From NCBI GenBank assembly GCA_003161435.1, contig PMOS01000044.1:36824-100823 (forward strand): DNA of 64,000 nucleotides, read 5' to 3'. Every line of letters begins with the position of its first letter. Within the stretch, counting starts at the first letter, position 1. The translations under genes were made by a program, and so were the position numbers. This document shows, one piece after another, positions 24,397 to 32,663 of this stretch. The notes under the pieces were generated by a model that did not search any database, had not been told where the DNA came from, and saw nothing but the letters and a program-made list of their open reading frames with translations. The DNA is from Vulcanimicrobiota bacterium (GTDB lineage Bacteria > Vulcanimicrobiota > Vulcanimicrobiia > Vulcanimicrobiales > Vulcanimicrobiaceae).

Positions 24397-25562
24397 CAGA
24401 CGGGAACCCGATCGACGACGAGCTCGGGAACATCGACGAAGCGCTTCTCCCGCCACGACGTCAAACCGGCTTCGGCCAGCTGCACGCCCTTCGCGCCCGA
24501 GACGAAGTCGTACGGAAAGGGCTCGTCGCGCACGACGTGGCGCAAGAACTGCTCCCACTGCACGAGGAAGCCGTTGTCGAACGGCTCGTCGGGGACTTCG
24601 CTCCACGCCGCCGCAAAGTCGATCGGGTTCGGTGCGTCCGGATTCCACACCGGCCGCGGCGTCAGCTCGCGCGGCTGGATCTTGCAGCTGCGCAGCCCGA
24701 CGACGGCGCTGCCGTGGGTCCCGTCGATCTGGAACTCCACCAGCTCGTCGCGATTGACGCGCACGCACCACGACGAGTTGATCTGTGCGACGATCCCGCC
24801 GTCCAGCTGGAATATTCCGTACGCGGCGTCGTCCGCCGTCGCCTCGTACACGCGTCCGCTCTCGTCGACGCGCTGCGGGATGTGCGTCGCGCCGAGCGCC
24901 GTCACGCCACGCACCGGCGCGATCAGATACTCGAGCACGTAGCTCCAGTGGCAGAACATATCGAGGATCACGCCGCCGCCGTCCTCGGCGCGGTAGTTCC
25001 ACGACGGCCGCTGCGGCGCGGGGCCCCACGTTCCTTCGAACACCCAGTACCCGAACTCACCGCGCACCGACAGGATCCGCCCGAAGAACCCGCCGTCGAT
25101 CAATCGCCGCAGCTTGAGGAAGCCGGGCAGGTACAGCTTGTCGTGCACGATGCCGTTCTTCACGCCGCGTTCGCGCGCGAGGCGCGCGATATGCAACGCC
25201 TCGTCGAGCGTCGGCGCCAGCGGCTTCTCGCAGTACACGTGCTTCCCGGCCGCGATCGCGCGTTCGAGCAGCGCCGGCCGCGCGGCGGTCGTGGCGGCGT
25301 CGAAGAAGATCTCGCACTCGGGATCGGCGACCGCCGCGTCGAGATTGGTCGTCCAGCGCGCGATGCCGTGCTCCCGAGCGAGCCGTTCGAGCTTCTCCGC
25401 GTCGCGCCCGACGAGCACCGGTTCGGGCCAGATGACGGTGCCGTCGTCGAGCCGCAGCCCGCCGCGTTCGCGGATCGCGACGATCGAGCGGATCAGGTGC
25501 TGGTTCATCCCCATGCGGCCGGTGACGCCGTTCATGGCGATACCGACGGTGCGACGCGACAT
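24396..25562 (-). CDS. Gfo/Idh/MocA family NAD(P)-dependent oxidoreductase
   Basis: A 388-residue protein from ATG 25562 (GGAG 8 nt upstream; the frame is open to 25613). The N-terminal Rossmann domain starts 'VGIAMNGVTGRMG', and the second part shows 'HVYCEKPLAPTLDEA', the EKP motif whose Lys is catalytic in this family. The C-terminal beta-sheet domain contains 'DMFCHW', analogous to the 'H' of the GxxHxxD motif. It oxidises a sugar or cyclitol hydroxyl to a ketone with NAD(P)+. Fourth gene of the operon. Confidence 0.88.
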   Translation of the reverse strand: MSRRTVGIAMNGVTGRMGMNQHLIRSIVAIRERGGLRLDDGTVIWPEPVLVGRDAEKLERLAREHGIARWTTNLDAAVADPECEIFFDAATTAARPALLERAIAAGKHVYCEKPLAPTLDEALHIARLARERGVKNGIVHDKLYLPGFLKLRRLIDGGFFGRILSVRGEFGYWVFEGTWGPAPQRPSWNYRAEDGGGVILDMFCHWSYVLEYLIAPVRGVTALGATHIPQRVDESGRVYEATADDAAYGIFQLDGGIVAQINSSWCVRVNRDELVEFQIDGTHGSAVVGLRSCKIQPRELTPRPVWNPDAPNPIDFAAAWSEVPDEPFDNGFLVQWEQFLRHVVRDEPFPYDFVSGAKGVQLAEAGLTSWREKRFVDVPELVVDRVPV

Positions 25563-25566
25563 CTGC

Positions 25567-26376
25567 TTACTCCGTATGGGCTGTGGCGCCGAGCAGCGAG
25601 CGAGCACGACCACCCAAATCGGCGAGCGTCGACGACGACATCGTCTGTGCGTAATTGCGTTCGGTGGGAAGATCGACCTGGAAGATCTCGGCGATCGTCC
25701 CGGGCCGCGCCGTCATCACGACGACGCGGTTGGCGAGGTAGAAGGCTTCGGGGATCGAGTGCGTGACGAACAGCACACTCGTACCCGTTTCTTGCCAGAT
25801 GCGGTGCAGCTCGACGTTCATCTGCTCCCGCGTGAGCGCGTCCAGCGCGCCGAAGGGCTCGTCCATCAGCAGCACCGGCGGCCGGTGCAAGAGCGCGCGG
25901 CAGAGCGAGACGCGCTGCTGCATCCCGCCGGAGAGCTCGTGCGGGTACGCGTTCTCGAAGCCGCGCAGGCCGGTGAGCTCGATCAGCTCGTCGGCGCGCT
26001 TCTCCGCGGCGCGCCGATCCATGCGCCGAATCTCCGCCTGGAGCAAGATGTTGCCGCGCGTGCTGCGCCACTCGAGCAGCGCCGCGCGCTGGAACACGAA
26101 CCCGATCTCGCGCTGCGGCGCGGTCACCGCACGACCGAGCAGGTGCGCCGAACCGCGGAACGGGCGCACGAGCCCCGCGGCGACCTTGAGCAGCGTCGAT
26201 TTGCCACAGCCCGACGGGCCCAGGACCGCGACGAACTCACGCGGCGCGACGTCGAGCGTGACGCCGGCGACCGCGTCGGTCGTCTTCCGGCGCGTCACGA
26301 ACCGCACGGCCACGTCGTCGAAGCGCACCGCCGCGTTCGACGTCGTCACCGGGCCCGAGCGCACCGGCGCGGTCAT
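25567..26376 (-). CDS. ABC transporter ATP-binding protein (NitT/TauT type)
   Basis: A 269-residue ATPase from ATG 26376, which overlaps the stop of the binding-protein gene (ATGA). Walker A 'GPSGCGKSTLLK', Q-loop 'FVFQRAALLEWRS', signature 'LSGGMQQRVSLCRAL', Walker B 'VLLMDEPFGALDA' and switch 'FVTHSIPEAF' are all intact. It powers uptake with the NMT1-like receptor and the SsuC-like permease of the same operon. Confidence 0.93.
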   Translation of the reverse strand: MTAPVRSGPVTTSNAAVRFDDVAVRFVTRRKTTDAVAGVTLDVAPREFVAVLGPSGCGKSTLLKVAAGLVRPFRGSAHLLGRAVTAPQREIGFVFQRAALLEWRSTRGNILLQAEIRRMDRRAAEKRADELIELTGLRGFENAYPHELSGGMQQRVSLCRALLHRPPVLLMDEPFGALDALTREQMNVELHRIWQETGTSVLFVTHSIPEAFYLANRVVVMTARPGTIAEIFQVDLPTERNYAQTMSSSTLADLGGRARSLLGATAHTE

Positions 26377-27377
26377 CACTTCTGCGCGAACGACGCGTCC
26401 CAATACGCGTCCGGCTTGCCGGGGTTCGTCAGCTTGAGGTACTTCACGACGACGTCGATCGTCGTCTGCCAGTCGGCCGCGTCGTTATAGCCCGGCTTGA
26501 ACGCCTTGGTGCGCGCGGTATGCAGCAGTCCCAACGTGAGGTCCCACTGCTTCGCCAGCACTGCCGGCGGCGGCGCCTGCTCGGCGAGCTTGGCCTCGGC
26601 GGCGACGGCGTCGGCCTTGTTCTTGGCGGCGTCTTCCCACGAGCGCTGCGCGGCGTGCATGAAGTCGCGCACCAATTGCGGGTCCTTCTTGATCGTGTCG
26701 TCGCTGGCGAGCAGGCCGGTCGAGAAGAAGTTGACGCCGTGGTCGGCGTAGCGGATCTGCTCCATCTTCTTTCCGGTGCGTGCTTCAATCGTCGGCGATT
26801 GGTCGTTGTAGAAACCGGCCAGCGAGTCGGCGCGCCCGCTGATCACCGCGGTCAGCTTGCCGGCCGGATCGACGTTGAGCCGCTGCACCGAGTCGTTCGG
26901 CACGTGGTTCGCCTCGAGCACCGCGGAGAACGTCTCGTAGGCCGCGTCGCCCGGGCTACCCGCGACGCTCTTGCCCTTCATGTCGGCGACCGACTTGATG
27001 TTCTTGTCGGCGAAGAACTGGATCGACGCCGGGGTCGTCTGAAGGAACACGCCGATGCTCTTCACGTCAGCACCGGCCGCAATCGTCTTGAGCAGCGCGG
27101 GCGTGTCGGCGTAGCCGAAATCGACCTTGCCCGCGGCGACGGCCTGCACCGTTTGCGTCGAGCCGCCGCCGGGCTGGATCGTCAGGTCGATCCCGGCGTC
27201 CTTGAAGTAGCCCTTGTCGAGCCCGTAGTAGAACGCCGCGTGCTCGCCGTACGGATACCAGTTGAGCATCAGCGTCACTTTGCGCAACGGCTTCGTGGCC
27301 TGCGCGCCGACGATCCCGGGGCCGATCAGGCCGAGGCATACGACGAGCGCGAGCAGCGCGCGAATCGAACGGTGCAT
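26376..27377 (-). CDS. ABC transporter substrate-binding protein (NMT1/Thi5-like)
   Basis: A 333-residue periplasmic receptor. Signal peptide at 1 to about 25 ('LLALVVCLGLIGPGIVGAQA'). The fold starts with 'KVTLMLNWYPYGEHAAFYYG', typical of NMT1/Thi5-like proteins, with 'GYFKDAGIDLTIQPGGGSTQ' and 'GKVDFGYADTPALL'. The family binds pyrimidines, nitrate, taurine-type sulfonates and similar small molecules. Its operon with sugar-type enzymes makes a thiamine-precursor role doubtful; the ligand is unknown. Confidence 0.88.
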   Translation of the reverse strand: MHRSIRALLALVVCLGLIGPGIVGAQATKPLRKVTLMLNWYPYGEHAAFYYGLDKGYFKDAGIDLTIQPGGGSTQTVQAVAAGKVDFGYADTPALLKTIAAGADVKSIGVFLQTTPASIQFFADKNIKSVADMKGKSVAGSPGDAAYETFSAVLEANHVPNDSVQRLNVDPAGKLTAVISGRADSLAGFYNDQSPTIEARTGKKMEQIRYADHGVNFFSTGLLASDDTIKKDPQLVRDFMHAAQRSWEDAAKNKADAVAAEAKLAEQAPPPAVLAKQWDLTLGLLHTARTKAFKPGYNDAADWQTTIDVVVKYLKLTNPGKPDAYWDASFAQK

Positions 27378-27390
27378 TCCGATCCTTTCT

Positions 27391-28263
27391 CTACGAAGTG
27401 ATGAGGATGTCGCGCTCTTCGCGCGCGGTGCGCCACGGAACGGCGAACCGCTCCGCGATCTCGAGCAGGACGAAGAGTGCGATGCCGATCGCCGACATAC
27501 AGATCAGCGCCGCAAAGAGCTGCGGCGTGTTGAGGTTGCCGTTCGAGCTCATGACGATGTAGCCGAGTCCCGAGTTCGCGCCGACGAACTCACCGACCAC
27601 GGCGCCGACGACGGCCAGCGTCACCGCGACCTTGAGCCCCGCGAAGATGTGCGGCATCGCGCCGGGGAATCGGATCTTCGCGAACGAGTCCCACGGTTTC
27701 GCGCCCATGGTCGCCGCGAGGTCGAGCAGCTCGGGATCGACGGCCCGCAGCCCCGCGACGCCGGAGATGACGACCGGAAAGAACGCGATCAAAACCGCGA
27801 CGAGAATCTTCGGCGCGATTCCGAACCCGAGCCACACCACGAACAGCGGCGCGATCGCAATCTTCGGCACGACTTGCGCCGCGAGCAGCAGCGGATACAA
27901 CGTCCGTTCGACGCCGCGCGAGTAGACGATCGCTACGGCGCACACGAGCCCGACCACGGACGCGACGACGAATCCGACGACCGTCTCGAGCAGCGTGATC
28001 CCCGAGTGGCGCGCGAGCAATCCGGCGTCTTTCTGGAACTCGACGACGACCGACCAGGGCGTCGGCACGAGATAGGGCTTCACCCAGCCGACAGCGGTGA
28101 CGACCCACCAGAGCACGAGCAACGCGAGCAGGAAGACCGCCGGCCGCCACCAGGCGTCGACGGCATCCGCCAACCGCGAGGCCGCCGATGATCGATCGTC
28201 AGGGGCCGTTGTGAAAGCGCTTGCAGTCACGACTGTGCGTCTATGACGGCGCGATTCAGGCAT
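27391..28263 (-). CDS. ABC transporter permease (SsuC/TauC family)
   Basis: About 290 residues if started at ATG 28263; GTG 28230 is an alternative and neither start has an ideally spaced ribosome site (GGAGG abuts ATG 28263). Six hydrophobic helices, and the EAA loop 'ELLDLAATMGAKPWDSFAKIRFPGA' characteristic of binding-protein-dependent permeases. First gene of the operon; a LacI-type operator (28212-28225) falls inside its first codons, so binding there could block elongation or the promoter. Confidence 0.85.
   Translation of the reverse strand: MPESRRHRRTVVTASAFTTAPDDRSSAASRLADAVDAWWRPAVFLLALLVLWWVVTAVGWVKPYLVPTPWSVVVEFQKDAGLLARHSGITLLETVVGFVVASVVGLVCAVAIVYSRGVERTLYPLLLAAQVVPKIAIAPLFVVWLGFGIAPKILVAVLIAFFPVVISGVAGLRAVDPELLDLAATMGAKPWDSFAKIRFPGAMPHIFAGLKVAVTLAVVGAVVGEFVGANSGLGYIVMSSNGNLNTPQLFAALICMSAIGIALFVLLEIAERFAVPWRTAREERDILITS
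28212..28225. promoter_or_regulatory. LacI-type operator 1 (TGAAAGCGCTTGCA)
   Basis: TGAAAGCGCTTGCA has the central CG-containing palindrome AAGCGCTT typical of LacI/GalR-family sites. It matches operator 2 over 13 of 14 bases, 111 bp away. It lies at the 5' end of the permease gene. Confidence 0.75.
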
Positions 28264-28322
28264 CCTCCAGAGACTTCTGGTACTTTTAGTTTGGTAGAAA
28301 CCGCTCACTGCCAGGAGTCTGC

Positions 28323-28336
28323 TGAAAGCGCTTGCG
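28323..28336. promoter_or_regulatory. LacI-type operator 2 (TGAAAGCGCTTGCG)
   Basis: Located 13 nt before the ATG of the LacI-family regulator gene, so it would give autorepression and, with operator 1, control of the divergent operon. A 111-bp spacing would allow DNA looping by a tetramer. Confidence 0.75.
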
Positions 28337-28349
28337 AAAGAACTTCCCG

Positions 28350-29402
28350 ATGTCCGCAAAGCTCCGGGATGTGGCCGAGAAGGCGGGGGTATCCGTCGCG
28401 ACGGCTTCGCGCGTCCTCTCGGGGAGCGCCGAAGGCGTTCGCCCGGAGCGTCGCCAGGCGGTGGTCGCCGCGGCGCGTGAATTGCAGTATGTCCCCAACG
28501 CGCACGCCCAAGCCTTGGCTCGCTCAGGGACCACGCACATCGGCGCGATCCTCCACGACGTCAGCGACCCGTACTTCTCGGAGATCGTGCGCGGCTTGCA
28601 GCGCGCCGCCGTCGACGCGGGCCAACTGGTGACCGTGTGCAACAGCTACCGCGACCCCGAGCGCGAGCTCGCCTACGTCGGCCTGCTCCGATCGCAGCGC
28701 ATCGGCGCGCTGATCCTCACCGGCTCCGGCCTCGACGACCGTTCGTACAGCGAACGTCTCGCTGCGCAGATCAACGCCTTCGCATCGACGGGCGGGCGGC
28801 CGGTCTTCATTGGCCGGCACCACATCGCCGGTGACGCCGTGCTGCCCGACAACGTCGGCGGCGCGCGAGCGCTGGCGCGCGCACTCGTAACGATGGGTCA
28901 CCGCAAGTTCGCCGCGATCAGCGGTCCGCCGCTGCTCACGACGACCCGCGATCGTCTCGACGGTTTCAAAGCCGGCCTCGCGGAGCACGGCATCACCCTC
29001 GATCCCGCCGCGATCGCACCCGGTGACTTTACGCGCGAAGGCGGTATGGCCGGCATGGCGCATCTCCTCGACGCGGGTCCTGCGGGCTACGGCAGTATCG
29101 CGTCCGATGCTACCTGCGTCTTCGCCCTCAACGATGCGATGGCACTCGGCGCACTGCGCACGTTGCGCGACCGCGACATCGACGTTCCGGGCCGCATCTC
29201 GCTCGCCGGCTTCGACGACATCCCGGCGACGCTCGATACGAACCCGACGCTGACCACCGTGCGCATCCCGCTCGCCGAAATGGGCGCACTCGCCGTTTCG
29301 CTGGCGCTCGAACCCCCGAGCGACGAGCTGCGCGTCCGTCACATCCGCTCCGAAGTCGTCCTCCGCGAAAGCACCGCCCCGCCCGCAGCGTTGTCACGCT
29401 GA
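28350..29402 (+). CDS. LacI-family transcriptional regulator
   Basis: A 350-residue repressor from ATG 28350. The N-terminal helix-turn-helix and hinge are clear: 'LRDVAEKAGVSVATASRVLS', 'VRPERRQAVVAAARELQYVPN'. Residues 60-345 are a sugar-binding periplasmic-like domain ('IGAILHDVSDPYFSEIVRGL', 'GFDDIPATLD'). It probably senses a sugar-like inducer of the divergent transport/catabolic operon and of the enolase-superfamily gene downstream. The final codons and stop are supplied by a dispersed repeat copy (29393 onwards). Confidence 0.92.
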   Translation: MSAKLRDVAEKAGVSVATASRVLSGSAEGVRPERRQAVVAAARELQYVPNAHAQALARSGTTHIGAILHDVSDPYFSEIVRGLQRAAVDAGQLVTVCNSYRDPERELAYVGLLRSQRIGALILTGSGLDDRSYSERLAAQINAFASTGGRPVFIGRHHIAGDAVLPDNVGGARALARALVTMGHRKFAAISGPPLLTTTRDRLDGFKAGLAEHGITLDPAAIAPGDFTREGGMAGMAHLLDAGPAGYGSIASDATCVFALNDAMALGALRTLRDRDIDVPGRISLAGFDDIPATLDTNPTLTTVRIPLAEMGALAVSLALEPPSDELRVRHIRSEVVLRESTAPPAALSR

Positions 29403-29516
29403 GCCACGTCGAAGCACCACCGTCACGCTGAGCCACGTCGAAGCGCCACCGTCACGCTGAGCCCGTCGAAGCGGCCCCGCGCCCAGCCGGGTCGCTCTGA
29501 GCCTGTCGAAGTGCGA
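29393..29516. repeat. Four tandem copies of the dispersed CTGAGC…GTCGAAG repeat
   Basis: Three near-identical units starting GTCACGCTGAGCC and ending GTCGAAGC, at a period of about 29 bp, plus a diverged fourth (GTCGCTCTGAGCC…GAAGTGCGAC). The first unit overlaps the last codons of the LacI-family gene. Confidence 0.8.
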
Positions 29517-29526
29517 CCCACTCGAC

Positions 29527-30699
29527 GTGCCGCAAGGAAAACCTTTGCCCCAACCAACGATCGACCTAAAAATCGCGCGCGTAGAAACACTCCCCGTCGC
29601 GCTCCCGACATTGGCGAACTTTGCAGTAAGCGGTGGCAGCGTCGCGCGCAAAGGCGAGCCCTCCGTTCGCGTGCTCGTGAAGGTGACCGCCGACGACGGC
29701 ACGTTCGGTTGGGGCGAAGCGACGCCGATCCCGTCATGGACGTACGAAACCCTCGAGTCGATCGTCACCACGGTCGATCGCTATCTCGCGCCGGTCGCGA
29801 TCGGAACGCCGGTATGGGACTTCGATCAGCTCACCCGCAAGTTCGATCGCGCGATCAATCGCGGGTTTTCGATCGGCATGCCGCTTGCCAAAGGCGCCGT
29901 CGACGTGGCGCTCCACGATCTGCTCGGCAAAGCGCTCGGCCTTCCCGTGTACGCGCTACTTGGCGGCAAACGTCTCGATACGATCCAACTCGCATGGATC
30001 GTATCGGTCGAAGGCGCGGGCGGTGCCGAAGCGTCGATCGCGGAAGGCCGCGAACGCGGGTACCGCGCCTTCAAAGTCAAGATCGGCCTTCACGGCGAGC
30101 GCGAAGACGTTCGCTCCGTCGAGCGCGTGCGCGCCGCAGCGGGTGACGATGCCGTCCTCTGGGTGGACGCGAATCAAGGCTACACGGTTGATGTCGCGCT
30201 GCGCGTCGCACGCGATCTCGAGCGGCTCAACGTCGCCGCCTTCGAGCAACCGCTGCCGTCGAATGACGTCGACGGCCTGCGACGCGTGCGCGAACGCTCG
30301 CCCATCCCGGTTGCGCTCGACGAATCGCTGCGCCACCCCACCGACCTCGCCACGTTCGTGAAGCTCGGCGCAATCGACATTGCGATCGCGAAAGTCCAGC
30401 GCAACGGCGGCCTCACGCTTTCTCGCCGCCTCTGCCAATACGCACTCGACTCCGGCGTGCGCCTGATGGGCTCCGGCCTCACCGACTCCGACCTCGGCCT
30501 CGCCGCATCGCTCCATCTCTTCGCCGCGTTCGGCATCGACACGCCGGTAGATCTCAACGGCCGCCAGTTCGTCGACAGCGCCTATGCGGGCAAAACCGTG
30601 CACGTGGACGCCGGCGAAGCACGCGTTCCAGACCGTCCGGGCCTCGGCGTCGACGTCGACGAGGAATGGGTCCGCGCCCACCGCGCATCGGGCATCTAA
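29527..30699 (+). CDS. Enolase-superfamily enzyme (muconate-lactonizing/dipeptide-epimerase subgroup)
   Basis: A 390-residue protein, GTG 29527. The N-terminal capping domain (about 15-140) has the mobile '20s' and '50s' loops; the barrel carries 'FKVKIG' (KxK with the catalytic Lys), the metal ligands Asp in 'WVDANQGY', Glu in 'FEQPLP' and Asp/Glu in 'ALDESL', and the opposite Lys in 'AIAKVQRNGG'. This is the MLE-subgroup arrangement (cycloisomerisation, epimerisation or dehydration next to a carboxylate). It follows the LacI-family gene and so is probably induced with the divergent catabolic operon. Confidence 0.88.
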   Translation: MPQGKPLPQPTIDLKIARVETLPVALPTLANFAVSGGSVARKGEPSVRVLVKVTADDGTFGWGEATPIPSWTYETLESIVTTVDRYLAPVAIGTPVWDFDQLTRKFDRAINRGFSIGMPLAKGAVDVALHDLLGKALGLPVYALLGGKRLDTIQLAWIVSVEGAGGAEASIAEGRERGYRAFKVKIGLHGEREDVRSVERVRAAAGDDAVLWVDANQGYTVDVALRVARDLERLNVAAFEQPLPSNDVDGLRRVRERSPIPVALDESLRHPTDLATFVKLGAIDIAIAKVQRNGGLTLSRRLCQYALDSGVRLMGSGLTDSDLGLAASLHLFAAFGIDTPVDLNGRQFVDSAYAGKTVHVDAGEARVPDRPGLGVDVDEEWVRAHRASGI

Positions 30700-30792
30700 C
30701 GCTGAACTTCGAAAGTATCTCCCTGGGCACCGACGAAATCAACGAAGCAATGTTGGGCCACGGACCAAGACCTTCCTAGCTCGGGAACTCGG

Positions 30793-31726
30793 ATGAACGT
30801 GAAGCGACAGCATCCACGCTGGATCTCTATTGCCCTTGCCCTCGTTGTCGTCGCGATCGTGTCGTGGGAAATGTCATCCCGTATCCAGACGTCGTGGTAT
30901 GTCGCGCTCTTCGCCGGAATCGCGACGTATATCATCGCAGTCGAGACAGTTGACTGGTGGCGCGATCGAGATCGCGAGACATTCACCTACCAACCGCCGA
31001 CTGCGAGAGAGTTCCTCGCACACTACGAGGAGCTTCAACAATACGCGGAGACTCTGGGACCGATTCGACCCGGGATGGTAGAAGCGGCAGAGTTTCTGCT
31101 CGATGAAGCTAAAGGCGACTTTGACCGCGTCTCGGGCAGCTCCGATAGCCATGAGGAAAAAGCTCGAGCCGTACTTGGCATCGTAGCGGGGGCAACCGGT
31201 GCACTCGGCGTTTTCGGGGTATCGAAGGACGGGCAGACGATCATCCCGACACCGATCATTATCGATGCGCTCATCTTCGTTCTCGTCGGTTTTGTCTGTC
31301 TTCTATACGTCCTCAGAGTGAAACACTATAAACGTCCGGACCTGGGGACGTATTTCGCGGGTGCTATGGGTCCGCGAGCGCCTACGGGTCGCACTGCCGC
31401 TTTCACTGATGCCTGCGTACGCGAAGATGACGGCCGAGCTCGCGCACCGCATCCGGCACGAGCCCAGGGCCATCTTCATAGCGTACGTAGCTACGGTGAG
31501 CGCGGCCGTCTTGGTGCTCCTCAATGTAACCACGCACCCATCAAGCGGAGTACCGCGCCCTGGGACGTCGCCGTCTCCTCCCGGTCCGCCTCATCCGAAA
31601 GCTGCCGATCGGCCAAACCCAGGGCAACTCGTGCCTCCCACACGTCGGCCTCAAGGCAACCTTCCATTAAAACCGATGGTTGCAATAGTGGAATGGGGAC
31701 GGGATCCCGTGGAGCGAAGATGGTAG
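30793..31726 (+). pseudogene. Membrane protein gene with an apparent +1 frameshift
   Basis: From ATG 30793 the frame encodes membrane segments (about residues 11-28, 33-50, 120-138, 150-175; 'LIFVLVGFVCLLYVL') and a helical soluble part ('FLAHYEELQQYAETLGPIRPGM') up to about 31340. Beyond that the same frame turns into Ser/Arg/Ala-rich shadow sequence, while the +1 frame (31361-31726) continues with a plausible helical stretch, another membrane helix ('FIAYVATVSAAVLVLLNV') and a Pro-rich tail. I read this as one gene broken by a frameshift near 31340-31360, or an assembly error. Two separate genes are less likely because the second has no ribosome site. Family not recognised. Confidence 0.55.
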
Positions 31727-31854
31727 GCATGATCGAGAGGATCAAGAGGGACCACGCGGCTGGATCGGATTCAAGCGTCGATGTGGATGATACGTCGAGG
31801 CCCGGACCATTTACGCCGCCGCCAATGCCGCCGATGGTAGAAGTCGTCCGCTAA
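31720..31854 (+). CDS. Proline-rich micro-ORF 1
   Basis: Forty-four residues from ATG 31720 (GGAG 31711-31714 five bases before it), overlapping the stop of the preceding frame. A charged N-terminus ('MVGMIERIKRDHAAG') is followed by 'GPFTPPPMPPMVEV'. The next ORF has the same motif, which argues that both are translated. Confidence 0.45.
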   Translation: MVGMIERIKRDHAAGSDSSVDVDDTSRPGPFTPPPMPPMVEVVR

Positions 31855-31955
31855 TGCCGGATGAACGTCCTCCAATCCCAGCAGGACCATTTTCACCCCC
31901 GCCTTCTCCTCCGATGACGGAAATCACGAAGGGCGACAAAGACAAGCCCCGTTAA
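31854..31955 (+). CDS. Proline-rich micro-ORF 2
   Basis: Thirty-three residues; its ATG overlaps the TAA of micro-ORF 1 (TAATG), indicating coupled translation. It contains 'GPFSPPPSPPMTEI', clearly related to 'GPFTPPPMPPMVEV' of micro-ORF 1, and a charged end ('KGDKDKPR'). Likely a tandem duplication; function unknown. Confidence 0.45.
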   Translation: MPDERPPIPAGPFSPPPSPPMTEITKGDKDKPR

Positions 31956-32149
31956 ACGCGCGCTTGATCGACCGGGCCTCCGGTCGACCACAAGCTTACA
32001 GCGTCAAGATTGCCGCAACGACGGTTTGGCAGCGGCGACAGCCAGCCGGCAGGCCCTGAGAGAGACTGCGATCGCTTGTCGTCTTCAATTTCGAGCACCG
32101 CCAGCTAACCGTACGTGCGTCCGACCTCCGCACACGTTGATTGAATTCC
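31956..32149. other. Spacer with inverted repeat
   Basis: No gene. An inverted repeat GTCGACCGG/CCGGTCGA-like (31966-31988, 'cgaccgggcctccggtcg') can fold, but no T-run follows. It separates the micro-ORFs from the convergent XRE gene. Confidence 0.4.
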
Positions 32150-32524
32150 CTATTCAAGCCTAGAGAGAATCTGAATCAGTCGGCTGCGAGAGAACCCCTC
32201 CGTATTCCCTTTCAGCAAAGTGCTGACCGCATGATGCGGTAGATCCAGGAGCTCCGCGACTGCCTGCTGCGTTAGAGCCTTATGCGCGATCGCGCTGGAA
32301 ATCGTATCAAGGAGCCGCGATTTCGCAAGCGCCTCTTTCCCGTTCGGCACGCCGATATCGACGAAGACGTTGTTGCTTCCAAGCGTAACCGACGCACTAC
32401 TAATCGATCCGATTGGCGTGCGAATGTTCTGGCGGCTTCGGGAGGCGGGTTGGACGAATTCCCAGTCTCTTCTCGAGGAGCCGCACCCTTTGGCTTGATT
32501 CCTCTTTGAAAGCGACGAGCGCAT
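32150..32524 (-). CDS. XRE-family helix-turn-helix protein (COG5606 type)
   Basis: About 124 residues from ATG 32524. The last 75 residues are typical: 'NNVFVDIGVPNGKEALAKSRL', then the helix-turn-helix 'LTQQAVAELLDLPHHAVSTLL' and 'GFSRSRLIQILSRL'. This group often serves as HigA-like antitoxin, but no HigB/RelE-like toxin gene is beside it. The first 48 residues have no family similarity, so the true start could be further downstream. Convergent with the micro-ORFs, divergent from the secretin gene. Confidence 0.75.
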   Translation of the reverse strand: MRSSLSKRNQAKGCGSSRRDWEFVQPASRSRQNIRTPIGSISSASVTLGSNNVFVDIGVPNGKEALAKSRLLDTISSAIAHKALTQQAVAELLDLPHHAVSTLLKGNTEGFSRSRLIQILSRLE

Positions 32525-32663
32525 TGAAATCAACTTCGCGGATTCTGCTGGAGAGTCTTGTCCCAGGCTAGCCTTTCGGAACGGCCCGAGCGGGCAGGTT
32601 CGAGCGGTGTGCGCAAGAACGATCTTCCGAAACCGTGGCGGCGCTGCGGAGGAGGTTTCGACG

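Noticed and set aside
32150..32524. Complete HigBA toxin-antitoxin module
   Set aside because: Only the XRE/HigA-like part is visible; no HigB/RelE-like frame lies next to it.
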